A DNA stretch of 64,000 nucleotides from Streptomyces sp. CG 926 (GTDB lineage Bacteria; Actinomycetota; Actinomycetes; Streptomycetales; Streptomycetaceae). The stretch spans positions 124,001 to 188,000 of the forward strand of contig NZ_QGGZ01000013.1 in the NCBI RefSeq assembly GCF_003148825.1. The letters are read 5' to 3'. This document shows, one piece after another, positions 31,745 to 39,223 of this stretch. A program made the translations under genes and the position numbers. Below the pieces are notes generated by a model. That model searched no databases. It saw only the letters and a list, made by a program, of their open reading frames with translations, and was not told where the DNA came from. Within the stretch, counting starts at the first letter, position 1. Each line of letters starts with the position of its first letter.

Positions 31745-33682
31745 ATGGCCACCCCTGCCCGCTCCTCGCGCCTGCGCGCGTGGATGCTGGAAGGCTTGAC
31801 CGCCGAGAACAGTTCGCCCGCCGCCAAGGAGGCGGCGGCCCAGCCGCACGGCCGGCCGTGGTGGCGAGTCATGTGCCTGACTGGCCTCGACTACTTCTCC
31901 ACCCTCGGCTACCAGCCCGGCATCGCATTCTTGGCGGCCGGTCTGCTCTCGCCGCTGGCGACGATCGTGCTCGTCCTGCTGACCCTCTTCGGGGCGCTGC
32001 CCGTCTACCGGCGAGTGGCCGAGGAGAGCCCGCACGGCGAGGGCTCGATCGCCATGCTGGAGAAGCTCCTCTCCTTCTGGAAGGGCAAGCTGTTCGTCCT
32101 GACCTTGCTCGGGTTCGCGGCCACCGACTTCCTCATCACCATCACCCTCTCCGCTGCTGACGCGACCGCGCACATGGTGGAGAACCCGCACCTCACCAGT
32201 ACCCTGCACGGCCACGAGGTACTGATCACCCTGATCCTGATCGCGCTGCTCGGCGGCGTGTTCTTGAAGGGGTTCAGCGAGGCCATCGGCGTCGCCGTGG
32301 TCCTGGTGGCCACCTATCTCGCCCTCAACGTCGTCGTCGTGGCGGTCGGGCTGTGGAACGTGTTCACGGAGCCGCAGGTCATCACCGACTGGACGACCGC
32401 CCTGACCACCGAGCACGGCAACCCCTTCATGATGATCGCCATCGCACTCGTGGTGTTCCCGAAGCTCGCGCTCGGCCTCTCCGGCTTCGAGACCGGTGTT
32501 GCCGTCATGCCGCACGTCGCGGGCGACCCCTCGGACACCGAGGAGAAGCCCGCCGGGCGGATCCGCGGTGCCAAGAAGCTGCTGACCACGGCGGCCGTGA
32601 TCATGAGTATCTTCCTGATCTGCTCCAGCCTGATCACGACCCTGCTGATCCCGGCCGCCCAGTTCGAGCCCGGCGGCGAAGCCAACGGCCGTGCCCTGGC
32701 GTACCTGGCCCACGAGTACCTGGGCTCCGCCTTCGGCACCGTCTACGACATCTCGACCATCTGCATCCTCTGGTTCGCGGGCGCCTCCGCGATGGCCGGC
32801 CTGCTGAACCTGATGCCGCGCTACCTGCCCCGCTACGGCATGGCCCCGCACTGGGCCAGAGCCCTGCGACCGATGGTCATCGTGTTCACCCTCGTCGCGT
32901 TCCTGGTCACCTGGATCTTCAACGCCGACGTCGACGCCCAGGGCGGCGCGTACGCCACCGGTGTCCTGGTCCTGATCACCTCGGCGGCCGTCGCCGTGAC
33001 CATCGCCGCCCGGCGGGCCGGGGAGCGGGGCTGGACCATCGGCTTCGGGATCATCTCGGCGGTGTTCATCTACACCACCGCGGTCAACGTCGTTGAACGC
33101 CCGGACGGTGTGAAGATCGGCGCCTGCTTCATCGGCGGCATCATGGCGCTCTCCCTCCTCTCGCGCCTGGCCCGTGTGTTCGAGCTGCGCGTCACGCACA
33201 TCGAGTTCGACGACATGGCGCAGCGGTTCATCCGCGACACCGCCAACCGCACGATCCGGTTCATCGCCAACGAGCCCGACAACCGGGACCTGGAGGAGTA
33301 CCGGCAGAAGAAGGCGCAGATCCGCGCGGACAATGACATCCCGGCCGACGACGACGTGATGTTCGTCGAGGTCACCGTCCTGGACGCCTCCGAGTTCGAG
33401 TCCGGGATGCGCGTGCGCGGCGAGGTCCTGCACGGCCGCTACCGGGTCCTGACCCTGGAGAGCTCCAGCATCCCCAACGCCCTGGCCGCGCTGCTCCTGC
33501 ACGTCCGCGACGAGACTGGCCAGCGGCCGCACATCTACTTCGAGTGGACCGAGGGCAACCCGATGGCCAACTTCTTCCGGTTCTTCCTCTTCGGCCAGGG
33601 CGAAGTCGCCCCGGTCACCCGCGAGGTCATTCGCGAAGCCGAACCGGACCGCTCCCGCCGCCCCCACGTGCACGCCGGCTGA
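31745..33682 (+). CDS. APC-superfamily transporter with C-terminal soluble domain
   Basis: 645 residues from ATG 31745 (AGGAG upstream). It starts with a cytosolic stretch and then CLTGLDYFSTLGYQPGIAFL, the broken first helix typical of APC carriers; about 12 membrane helices follow. The last ~170 residues form a soluble domain (MFVEVTVLDASEFESGMRVR, VRDETGQRPHIYFEWTEGNP). The family is annotated as amino-acid or K+ carrier and is distinct from the KimA-like gene. The inferred KdpE-type operator in front favours a K+-related role, but the substrate is not shown by sequence. Confidence 0.85.
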   Translation: MATPARSSRLRAWMLEGLTAENSSPAAKEAAAQPHGRPWWRVMCLTGLDYFSTLGYQPGIAFLAAGLLSPLATIVLVLLTLFGALPVYRRVAEESPHGEGSIAMLEKLLSFWKGKLFVLTLLGFAATDFLITITLSAADATAHMVENPHLTSTLHGHEVLITLILIALLGGVFLKGFSEAIGVAVVLVATYLALNVVVVAVGLWNVFTEPQVITDWTTALTTEHGNPFMMIAIALVVFPKLALGLSGFETGVAVMPHVAGDPSDTEEKPAGRIRGAKKLLTTAAVIMSIFLICSSLITTLLIPAAQFEPGGEANGRALAYLAHEYLGSAFGTVYDISTICILWFAGASAMAGLLNLMPRYLPRYGMAPHWARALRPMVIVFTLVAFLVTWIFNADVDAQGGAYATGVLVLITSAAVAVTIAARRAGERGWTIGFGIISAVFIYTTAVNVVERPDGVKIGACFIGGIMALSLLSRLARVFELRVTHIEFDDMAQRFIRDTANRTIRFIANEPDNRDLEEYRQKKAQIRADNDIPADDDVMFVEVTVLDASEFESGMRVRGEVLHGRYRVLTLESSSIPNALAALLLHVRDETGQRPHIYFEWTEGNPMANFFRFFLFGQGEVAPVTREVIREAEPDRSRRPHVHAG

Positions 33683-33706
33683 CGGGCGGCGTAAGGAAGA
33701 CGGCAG

Positions 33707-33750
33707 GAATCCCGCTGGACCGTCGCCCAGGCGACCGTCCAGCGGGATTC
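33707..33750 (+). terminator. Terminator after APC transporter
   Basis: GAATCCCGCTGGAC (33707-33720) pairs perfectly with 33737-33750; an inner GTCGCC/GGCGAC stem closes the loop. About 25 bp after the transporter stop and directly before the small gene at 33759. Confidence 0.75.
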
Positions 33751-33758
33751 TGGCTTCT

Positions 33759-33932
33759 GTGACCCCTCGCTCGCGCCCGGACCACGAAATCCGCCGGACC
33801 GTAGTCGTCCTCGGGGCGGCCGGCCTGACCGTCATCGCCACCGGAGCCGTCCTCGACACCCTGTGGCTGCTCGGGCTCGGGGTCTGGGGCGTCATCGCCG
33901 CGATGGTGATCGAGCTGGTGTACCAGCCGTAG
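33759..33932 (+). CDS. 57-residue two-helix membrane protein
   Basis: A short frame from GTG 33759 to TAG 33930 encodes MTPRSRPDHEIRRTVVVLGA and onwards, with two hydrophobic helices (VVVLGAAGLTVIATGAVL; LWLLGLGVWGVIAAMVIELV) separated by D-T. Third-position GC is as high as in neighbouring genes. No ribosome site is visible because the terminator stem abuts the start, so translation is uncertain. Converges with lysA. Confidence 0.5.
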   Translation: MTPRSRPDHEIRRTVVVLGAAGLTVIATGAVLDTLWLLGLGVWGVIAAMVIELVYQP

Positions 33933-33966
33933 ACGGGGACTCCACGGCTGGGTCGGTGAGCCGGCC

Positions 33967-35301
33967 TCACCCGCCGATGTCCCGCAGGCGGAGGTCCTCC
34001 AGAGTCTCGCGCCGGACCAGGAGCCGGACGGTGCCCCCGTGGACCGCGACCACGGGCGGCCGCCCCACCATGTTGTAACCGGATGCCATGGACACCTGGT
34101 AGGCCCCGGCCACCGGCACGGCGATCAGGTCGCCGGGCCGGATGTCGCCGGGCAGTTCCACCCCGGCGGCGAGTACGTCACCGGCCTCGCAGTGCCGGCC
34201 GACGACCGTGGTCGTACGCGGCGAGGCCGTGGAGGCGCGGCCGATCAGCCGGGGTGCGTAGCGGACCCCGTAGAGGGCGGGCCGGGGGTTGTCGCTCATC
34301 CCGCCGTCGACGGCGACGAACACCGTGTCCCCGGTGTGCTTGACGGCCAGCACCCGGTACACGGCCACCCCCGCCGGCCCCACGACGGCGCGGCCCGGCT
34401 CGATGGCCAGCCGCGGGACCGGCATCCCGGCTGCCGCACAGGCCTCGATCAGCTCACCGCGCAGCTTGCGGGCGAGCGCGGTGATGTCCAGGGCCGGTTC
34501 GCCCGGCCGGTAGGCGATGCCGTGGCCACCGCCCAGGTCGAGCTCGGGCAGTACCCGGCCGTGCGCGTCGCGGATACGGGCCATCAGTCCGACCATGCGG
34601 CGCAGGGCGGTGAGGTAGGGCTTGACCTCGGTGATCTGGGAGCCGATGTGGCAGTGCAGCCCGGTCAGTTCCAGTTGGGGCTGGGCCAGGATGCGGGCGA
34701 CCGCGTGGAGTGCGGATCCGTCGGTGAGGGACAGCCCGAACTTCTGGCCGTCCGTGCCCGTGCGGATCTTGTCGTGGCCGCCGGCGGAGATGCCGGGCAC
34801 CACCCGCACCATCACCTTCTGGCGGCCTTCGAGTCCGACGGCGGCGGCGATGCGGGCGATCTCCGACGGGCTGTCGATGACGATCCTGCCGACCCCGAGC
34901 CGTAGTGCGCTCTCGAGGTCGCGGGGTGACTTCGCGTTGCCGTGGAGCACGATCCGCTCGGGCGGGAAGCCCGCCGTGACGGCCAGTTCCAGCTCTCCGG
35001 CCGAGCAGACGTCGAGGCCGATCCCCTCCTCCTGGACCCAGCGCACCATGGCGCGGGAGAGGAAGGCCTTGGCCGCGTAGAGGACCTCGGCCTCGGGGAA
35101 CGCGTCCCGGTACGTCCGGCAGCGCTCGCGTACCTCCCCCTCGTCAAGGACGTAGACGGGAGTGGCGAACCGCTCCGCCACCTCGGCGAGGTCCACCCCG
35201 CCGACGGTCAGACCGCCGTGGGGGAGTCGGGCCGTGGACGCGGGCCAGACGGAGAGGTCGTCGGTGCCGGCGTCCGGCGTGGGTATGACCGCGGTGGTCA
35301 T
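33967..35301 (-). CDS. lysA: Diaminopimelate decarboxylase (second-copy type)
   Basis: 444 residues from ATG 35301 (GAGGGAGAG upstream). Fold III PLP decarboxylase: PLP-lysine in VLYAAKAFLSRAM, His in LTGLHCHIGSQI, glycine loop ELDLGGGHGIAY, EPGRAVVGPAG, and substrate/PLP Tyr region near the C-terminus (VPVAGAYQVSMASGYNM, where LysA normally has a catalytic Cys-Glu followed by GAY; here the segment reads DLIAVPVAGAY). It would convert meso-diaminopimelate to lysine. The missing Cys-Glu before the PLP region could point to another diamino-acid substrate. It overlaps no other gene and follows the SAV_915-like gene. Confidence 0.85.
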   Translation of the reverse strand: MTTAVIPTPDAGTDDLSVWPASTARLPHGGLTVGGVDLAEVAERFATPVYVLDEGEVRERCRTYRDAFPEAEVLYAAKAFLSRAMVRWVQEEGIGLDVCSAGELELAVTAGFPPERIVLHGNAKSPRDLESALRLGVGRIVIDSPSEIARIAAAVGLEGRQKVMVRVVPGISAGGHDKIRTGTDGQKFGLSLTDGSALHAVARILAQPQLELTGLHCHIGSQITEVKPYLTALRRMVGLMARIRDAHGRVLPELDLGGGHGIAYRPGEPALDITALARKLRGELIEACAAAGMPVPRLAIEPGRAVVGPAGVAVYRVLAVKHTGDTVFVAVDGGMSDNPRPALYGVRYAPRLIGRASTASPRTTTVVGRHCEAGDVLAAGVELPGDIRPGDLIAVPVAGAYQVSMASGYNMVGRPPVVAVHGGTVRLLVRRETLEDLRLRDIGG

Positions 35302-35318
35302 CGTGTGCTCTCCCTCTC

Positions 35319-35708
35319 TCAGGCGGCCGGGGCCGAGGAGACGTGCCTCGGAGCCGGGACGGGCGCGTGTCCGGTCGTGGCGGAGCCTGCGGTGGGGGAG
35401 CCCGCGGCGGCGGATCCGGTGACCGCGGGAGCGGTGAACGTCGGGTCGATCGTCAGCAGGCCCGCTCCCAGGGGCTCGGCCATCGCCCGCAGCGCAGGTT
35501 CGGAGAGCCGGATCCACCGCTGCTCGGCGCCGAGCGTGGCGACCAGCCGGTCCGCGGTGGTGAATCCGACGGCGGTGCGTGCGCCCAGCGGGGTGCGGAA
35601 CATCCGCAGGACCACCTCCGCTGTTCCCGGCCGGACGGGGACGTAGAGGAGTCCGGCCGGGGTTCGTTCCTCGGGCTCGGGGTCGTCGTCGTACTGGAAC
35701 AGGCACAT
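35319..35708 (-). CDS. SAV_915-like small protein
   Basis: 129 residues from ATG 35708 (GGAGGG upstream). The core is a small alpha/beta domain (RMFRTPLGARTAVGFTTADR, WIRLSEPALRAMAEPLG) resembling the SAV_915-like family, followed by an Ala/Thr/Pro-rich tail. Only 17 bp separate it from lysA, so the two form one operon. Members are streptomycete-specific and of unknown function; the domain resembles SseB-type proteins. Controlled, by inference, from the repeat operators at 35824-35935. Confidence 0.75.
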   Translation of the reverse strand: MCLFQYDDDPEPEERTPAGLLYVPVRPGTAEVVLRMFRTPLGARTAVGFTTADRLVATLGAEQRWIRLSEPALRAMAEPLGAGLLTIDPTFTAPAVTGSAAAGSPTAGSATTGHAPVPAPRHVSSAPAA

Positions 35709-35823
35709 GGGGCCCTCCTCGTGGAGCCGTGTACGGAAGCTGGTGCGTGCCCCGGATGCGGGGAGGCGGTCCGGGGGCGGCTCTCGGAAGCTATCCCCGC
35801 TTCGGCACCTTTGTGGCCTGCCC

Positions 35824-35935
35824 CTGATGGGATCTTGACGACGAACGACGCAGTTCATACGGATCGCTGACGAGAGGAGGCGGGTGTGTCATCAACGCGT
35901 CAGTATCGCGGCCGGCTGCGTCAGAGGACCGTCAG
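35824..35935. promoter_or_regulatory. 11-bp repeat operator cluster, site 9, lysA operon promoter
   Basis: Plus strand: CTGATG (35824) and TTGACG (35835), then CATACG (35856) and CTGACG (35867), each pair 11 bp apart. Minus strand: CTGACG read from 35935 and from 35924, also 11 bp apart, plus one more CTGACG read from 35903. Lies upstream of the SAV_915-like/lysA pair. Confidence 0.5.
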
Positions 35936-36680
35936 CGGACCTACCCCGTGGTCCGTCCGTGCCGTTGGATGAGTCACCCGAACGGAGGAGCAAAGGAGCG
36001 GCGCGTGCCGAGGGCTACGACGGCCCTCCGATTCCGTCCCCCGAGCTCCCGCCGACGCACCTGAAGCCCAGGGGAAGGGTGCGTTGAACTGCTATTTGTG
36101 TGGGGCGAGGGTCGGGTGCGGCTCTCGCTCCCGACCTTCCGGTTTTGACTTCGCAGGGGAGGTCGCCGGCGACGGTGCGAGAGCCTCCAATGCCGCCGGC
36201 CGGGTCTCACGTGTTGCAGGCTGTCACCAAGTTTGGTCGAACGAATGCTGACCTTTTGCTGACTCTACTGACTAGTAGCTAGATCTGGCTGCCAGTCAGG
36301 CAAGCTCTCTTGCCTGTGAAGGGCAGTGGTGGCCGCCGCTGCGCCGCCGGACTCCTACGGTCGTGACTTCGGAACCAGCCGGGTGTGCGATGCCTGGATG
36401 AAGTGGGCGTGGCGGATCTTGTGCACAAGTGACAACCCCTCGCCCGTCAGGTCCTCTCCGTCGAGCTGTGACGGAACGCCGTGTGCACGCCGGAGATCTA
36501 CGGTTCTGAGGCGATCGGACGCTCGCGCGGGGTGGCCTCTCTGAGATCGTGTGACCGCGTCCACGGGTCCTGCACCCCATCGGTGTATGGGCCGTCAGGA
36601 GAGGGCGCCGCCCATGGACTGCCGCTGCGGGGTGCCGAGGCTGGTGGGACCGTACCGGTCCCGGGGATGCTGGAAAGAGA
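35936..36680. other. 745-bp stretch without a supported gene
   Basis: Base composition drops between about 36200 and 36300, and short frames on both strands show no family resemblance or ribosome site. The region separates the potassium island from the TetR gene and may be decayed DNA. Confidence 0.5.
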
Positions 36681-37292
36681 CTACGAGGAGGTCGAGGGGC
36701 CGTGTGGTCGGGCGGTGTGGTGGATGCCGGTGAGGGTGTAGTCGAGGAGGGGGCGCCAGTCGAGCCCGGGGACGGCGGCGACGCCGGCGAGGGCTGTCAT
36801 GAGGGTGACGACGTCGCCAGTGGTATAGGTGGGTGGGAGGGTGCCGGCCTGGATGCCGGTGGCGATGACCTCGTCAAGGAGTGTGAGCAGTCCGCCGGGG
36901 CCTTGGCCGTCGGTCAGGAGCTCAAGGACGGTGGCGCAGCCGACGTCCAGCAGGAGGCGGTCGGCAACGCAGGACTCGGCGTAGGACCGGACGAGTCGGG
37001 CGAAGGCGTCCCAAGGGCCGAGGTCGGCGTGGGCGAGTTCGGCACGGGCCGCGACCGCCCAGCCGGCGAGGCGGTCGGTGACCAAGGCGGCGATCAGGCC
37101 GTCCCGGGAGCCGAACCGCCGGTAGACGGTCCCGACACCAACCCCGGCAGCCCGGGCTACGTCCTCGATCTGCGCGGTCGGGCCCAAGGTGGTGAAGACC
37201 TGCCCGGCGGCGGCCATGACGCGTTCGTGGTTGCGGCGGGCGTCTTTGCGGACCGGGGCGGCCGAAGGCGAGGGGGGCGGGGTCGTAGGCAT
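36681..37292 (-). CDS. TetR-family repressor
   Basis: 203 residues from ATG 37292. N-terminal helix-turn-helix: RRNHERVMAAAGQVFTTLGP, then IEDVARAAGVGVGTVYRRFG. The C-terminal helical ligand domain has the SBP_C/TetR-31-like pattern (ELLTDGQGPGGLLTLLDEVI). It is divergent from the oxidoreductase at 37453, with two palindromes between, so it most likely represses that gene and itself. Confidence 0.92.
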   Translation of the reverse strand: MPTTPPPSPSAAPVRKDARRNHERVMAAAGQVFTTLGPTAQIEDVARAAGVGVGTVYRRFGSRDGLIAALVTDRLAGWAVAARAELAHADLGPWDAFARLVRSYAESCVADRLLLDVGCATVLELLTDGQGPGGLLTLLDEVIATGIQAGTLPPTYTTGDVVTLMTALAGVAAVPGLDWRPLLDYTLTGIHHTARPHGPSTSS

Positions 37293-37307
37293 GCTTCCAC
37301 CCTATCG

Positions 37308-37405
37308 AAACGGAATAACATTCCGGTTCCGTTTGACGGGGCGGCTTGCCCTCGTTACCGTGATCCAAGGAACCGGAAACGGAATCCCCTTCCGTTTCCG
37401 GTTCC
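37308..37405. promoter_or_regulatory. TetR operators and divergent promoter
   Basis: First palindrome: AAACGGAA (37308-37315) and TTCCGTTT (37327-37334). Second: a 16-bp perfect arm at 37369-37384 pairing with 37390-37405, built from the same GGAAACGGAA core. A -35-like TTGACG (37332) and -10-like TACCGT (37356) lie between them, so bound repressor would cover the promoter. Confidence 0.7.
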
Positions 37406-37452
37406 GGCTTTGGGGCTGCGGTCTGCCGGCCCCACCCGACGAACGGACCTCT

Positions 37453-38394
37453 ATGCGTGCCATGCTCATCGACCCCACCATGAAGGGCCCCACCAAGTTC
37501 CACCTCGGTCAGGTCCCCGACCCGGTCCCGACCGCCGGCAAGGTCCTCGTCGAGGTCAAGGCCGTACCGCTGAGCGCCTGGGAACGTGCGTTCGTCACCC
37601 TCGACGATCCGGCCGCGCTCGCGAAGAAGACCCGCAAGAAGAAGGTCAACCTCGGACTGGAGTTCTCCGGCGTGATCGCCTCGGACGGCGTTCGGTTTCG
37701 CAAGGGCGACAGGGTGATCGGCAGCACCCACTTCGTCAAGGACGAGAAATGCCTGTCCGAATACGTGGCCGCCGACGAGGATCATCTCGCCCCCATCCCC
37801 GACGACCTCGACTTCGTCCAGGCCGCCGCCCTGCCCATCGGGGCCCAGACCGCCCTGACCGCGATGGACAAGGCCGGGCTCAAGGGTGGCAGCCGCGTCC
37901 TGGTCGTCGGCGCCACCGGCGGCGTCGGTGTCTACGGCGTTCAGATCGCCGCCGCCGCAGGTGCGGAAGTCACCGGCATCGGCGGACGCACCCACCATGC
38001 CCGGCTGCGCGAGCTGGGTGCCGCCCACACCCACTACTACGGTGACACCGCTGTCGCCGATCTCCCCGATGCCTTCGACATCGTCTTCGACCTGTCGGGC
38101 ACCCTCCGATTCACCGGGGTGCGCCGCAAGCTCACCCCACGCGGCAGCTTCGTCACCTCCAACCCGGACAAGGACCCTCGTGGCCTGGCCATCGCCAACT
38201 TCACCCGCCGGACAGCCCCCTTCCTCTTCGTCCCCCACACCACCACCGCCCAGCTCACGCGCATCCTCGACTTGCTCCGAAACGGCCGCATCCGCCCTGT
38301 CGTCCACGAGGTCTTCGACATTGCGGACCACCACGCCGCCTTTGCCGGCCTTACCGCCCGCGAACAGTACGGACGCACCGTCATCCGTCTGTGA
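37453..38394 (+). CDS. NADP-dependent oxidoreductase, quinone reductase-like MDR family
   Basis: 313 residues from ATG 37453. N-terminal GroES-like part (VEVKAVPLSAWERAF, LGLEFSGVIASDG), Rossmann domain with the nucleotide loop VVGATGGVGVYGVQIAAAAGAEV, and C-terminal AREQYGRTVIRL. The Zn ligands of classical alcohol dehydrogenases are absent, placing it with the zinc-free quinone-reductase branch. It is likely induced by an electrophile through the divergent TetR repressor. Substrate unknown. Confidence 0.88.
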   Translation: MRAMLIDPTMKGPTKFHLGQVPDPVPTAGKVLVEVKAVPLSAWERAFVTLDDPAALAKKTRKKKVNLGLEFSGVIASDGVRFRKGDRVIGSTHFVKDEKCLSEYVAADEDHLAPIPDDLDFVQAAALPIGAQTALTAMDKAGLKGGSRVLVVGATGGVGVYGVQIAAAAGAEVTGIGGRTHHARLRELGAAHTHYYGDTAVADLPDAFDIVFDLSGTLRFTGVRRKLTPRGSFVTSNPDKDPRGLAIANFTRRTAPFLFVPHTTTAQLTRILDLLRNGRIRPVVHEVFDIADHHAAFAGLTAREQYGRTVIRL

Positions 38395-39223
38395 ACCCGC
38401 GGCCCCTGAATTCAGCCGCCCGGTAACACCCTGATGTTCCGGCCGAAGAAACCTCATCTCAGAAGGGTTGAACCCTGAGAGGGCTGTCAATGGAACGGCT
38501 CTGTCCGAGAGGGGTGGTACCGGAGTATGGGGCTGTCCCATGAAGATGTGGGGCAGAGGAACAGCAAGCCATCGGAGTCCCTGTCGGGGAACTCGGTGGA
38601 GCCTGATGGTGACCGCGCAGTGGTGGCCGTCTGCGCGCCGGGAACCGGGGTTTCGGGGGCGGCCTGGTCGGCCGAGCTCCGTGCCGACGGGAACAGATCG
38701 GTGCGCGCTGCGACGTTCGACGCGAAGGCGGCCCACGAGTTGGAGTCACAGGCCGACCGTCCCCCGGGGTGGCCGGGGCGGGCGTTCCGGCCGTCGCACG
38801 GCAGGGGCTCTCTCGGTGCTGCACTGGCGCCTCCTGGTCTGTCGTTGCTGTGGTGGAGAACGCGCAGGCCCTGAACGGTCCCGCGAGTTTGCCGATCCTT
38901 TACCCGAGTTGTGTCCGGGCGGACCGGTCAGCGCACGGGCCGGGCTCCGGTTTCCACGAACGGCCGCGATCTGCCCTTCGCCCTTACGGTGCAGGACGCC
39001 TCCCACCATGGCCGAAGTCGGATCGGCGCAGGGTTCCATCGGTCGTCTGCCTGGCCCGGCTGGTTCCGGTTCGCCTGGCGTGCCGCTGATGGCCCGTTTG
39101 CTCGCGGACCCCAACAGCGTGCACACTTGCGCGAATTCCGGCGAGGCGCAGCGTCGCTCCCCCCACTCCAGCCATGTCCGGTACCCATCGCGCAGGTCGC
39201 CCAAGAGTCATCGGGAGCAAGGG
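38395..39223. other. 829-bp stretch without a supported gene
   Basis: Several frames are open because of high GC, including one continuous with the sigma gene, but none has a good ribosome site, normal composition or recognisable motifs. It may hold a long 5' region for the sigma factor gene at 39224. Confidence 0.45.

Noticed and set aside
31619..33970. 783-residue minus-strand frame opposite the APC transporter
   Set aside because: Low-complexity Gly/Asp/Gln/Arg product typical of an antisense frame; the transporter on the plus strand is unmistakable.
36355..36564. Minus-strand frame of 69 residues in the gap before tetR
   Set aside because: No ribosome site, no family resemblance; possibly decayed DNA.
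37332..37337. TTGACG between tetR and the oxidoreductase as another KdpE-type site
   Set aside because: It is a lone hexamer that fits a -35 box; no 11-bp partner.
38468..39223. N-terminal extension of the sigma factor frame
   Set aside because: Open only because of GC content; no family similarity, and a TTG with a ribosome site at 39224 matches the usual start of sigma region 2.
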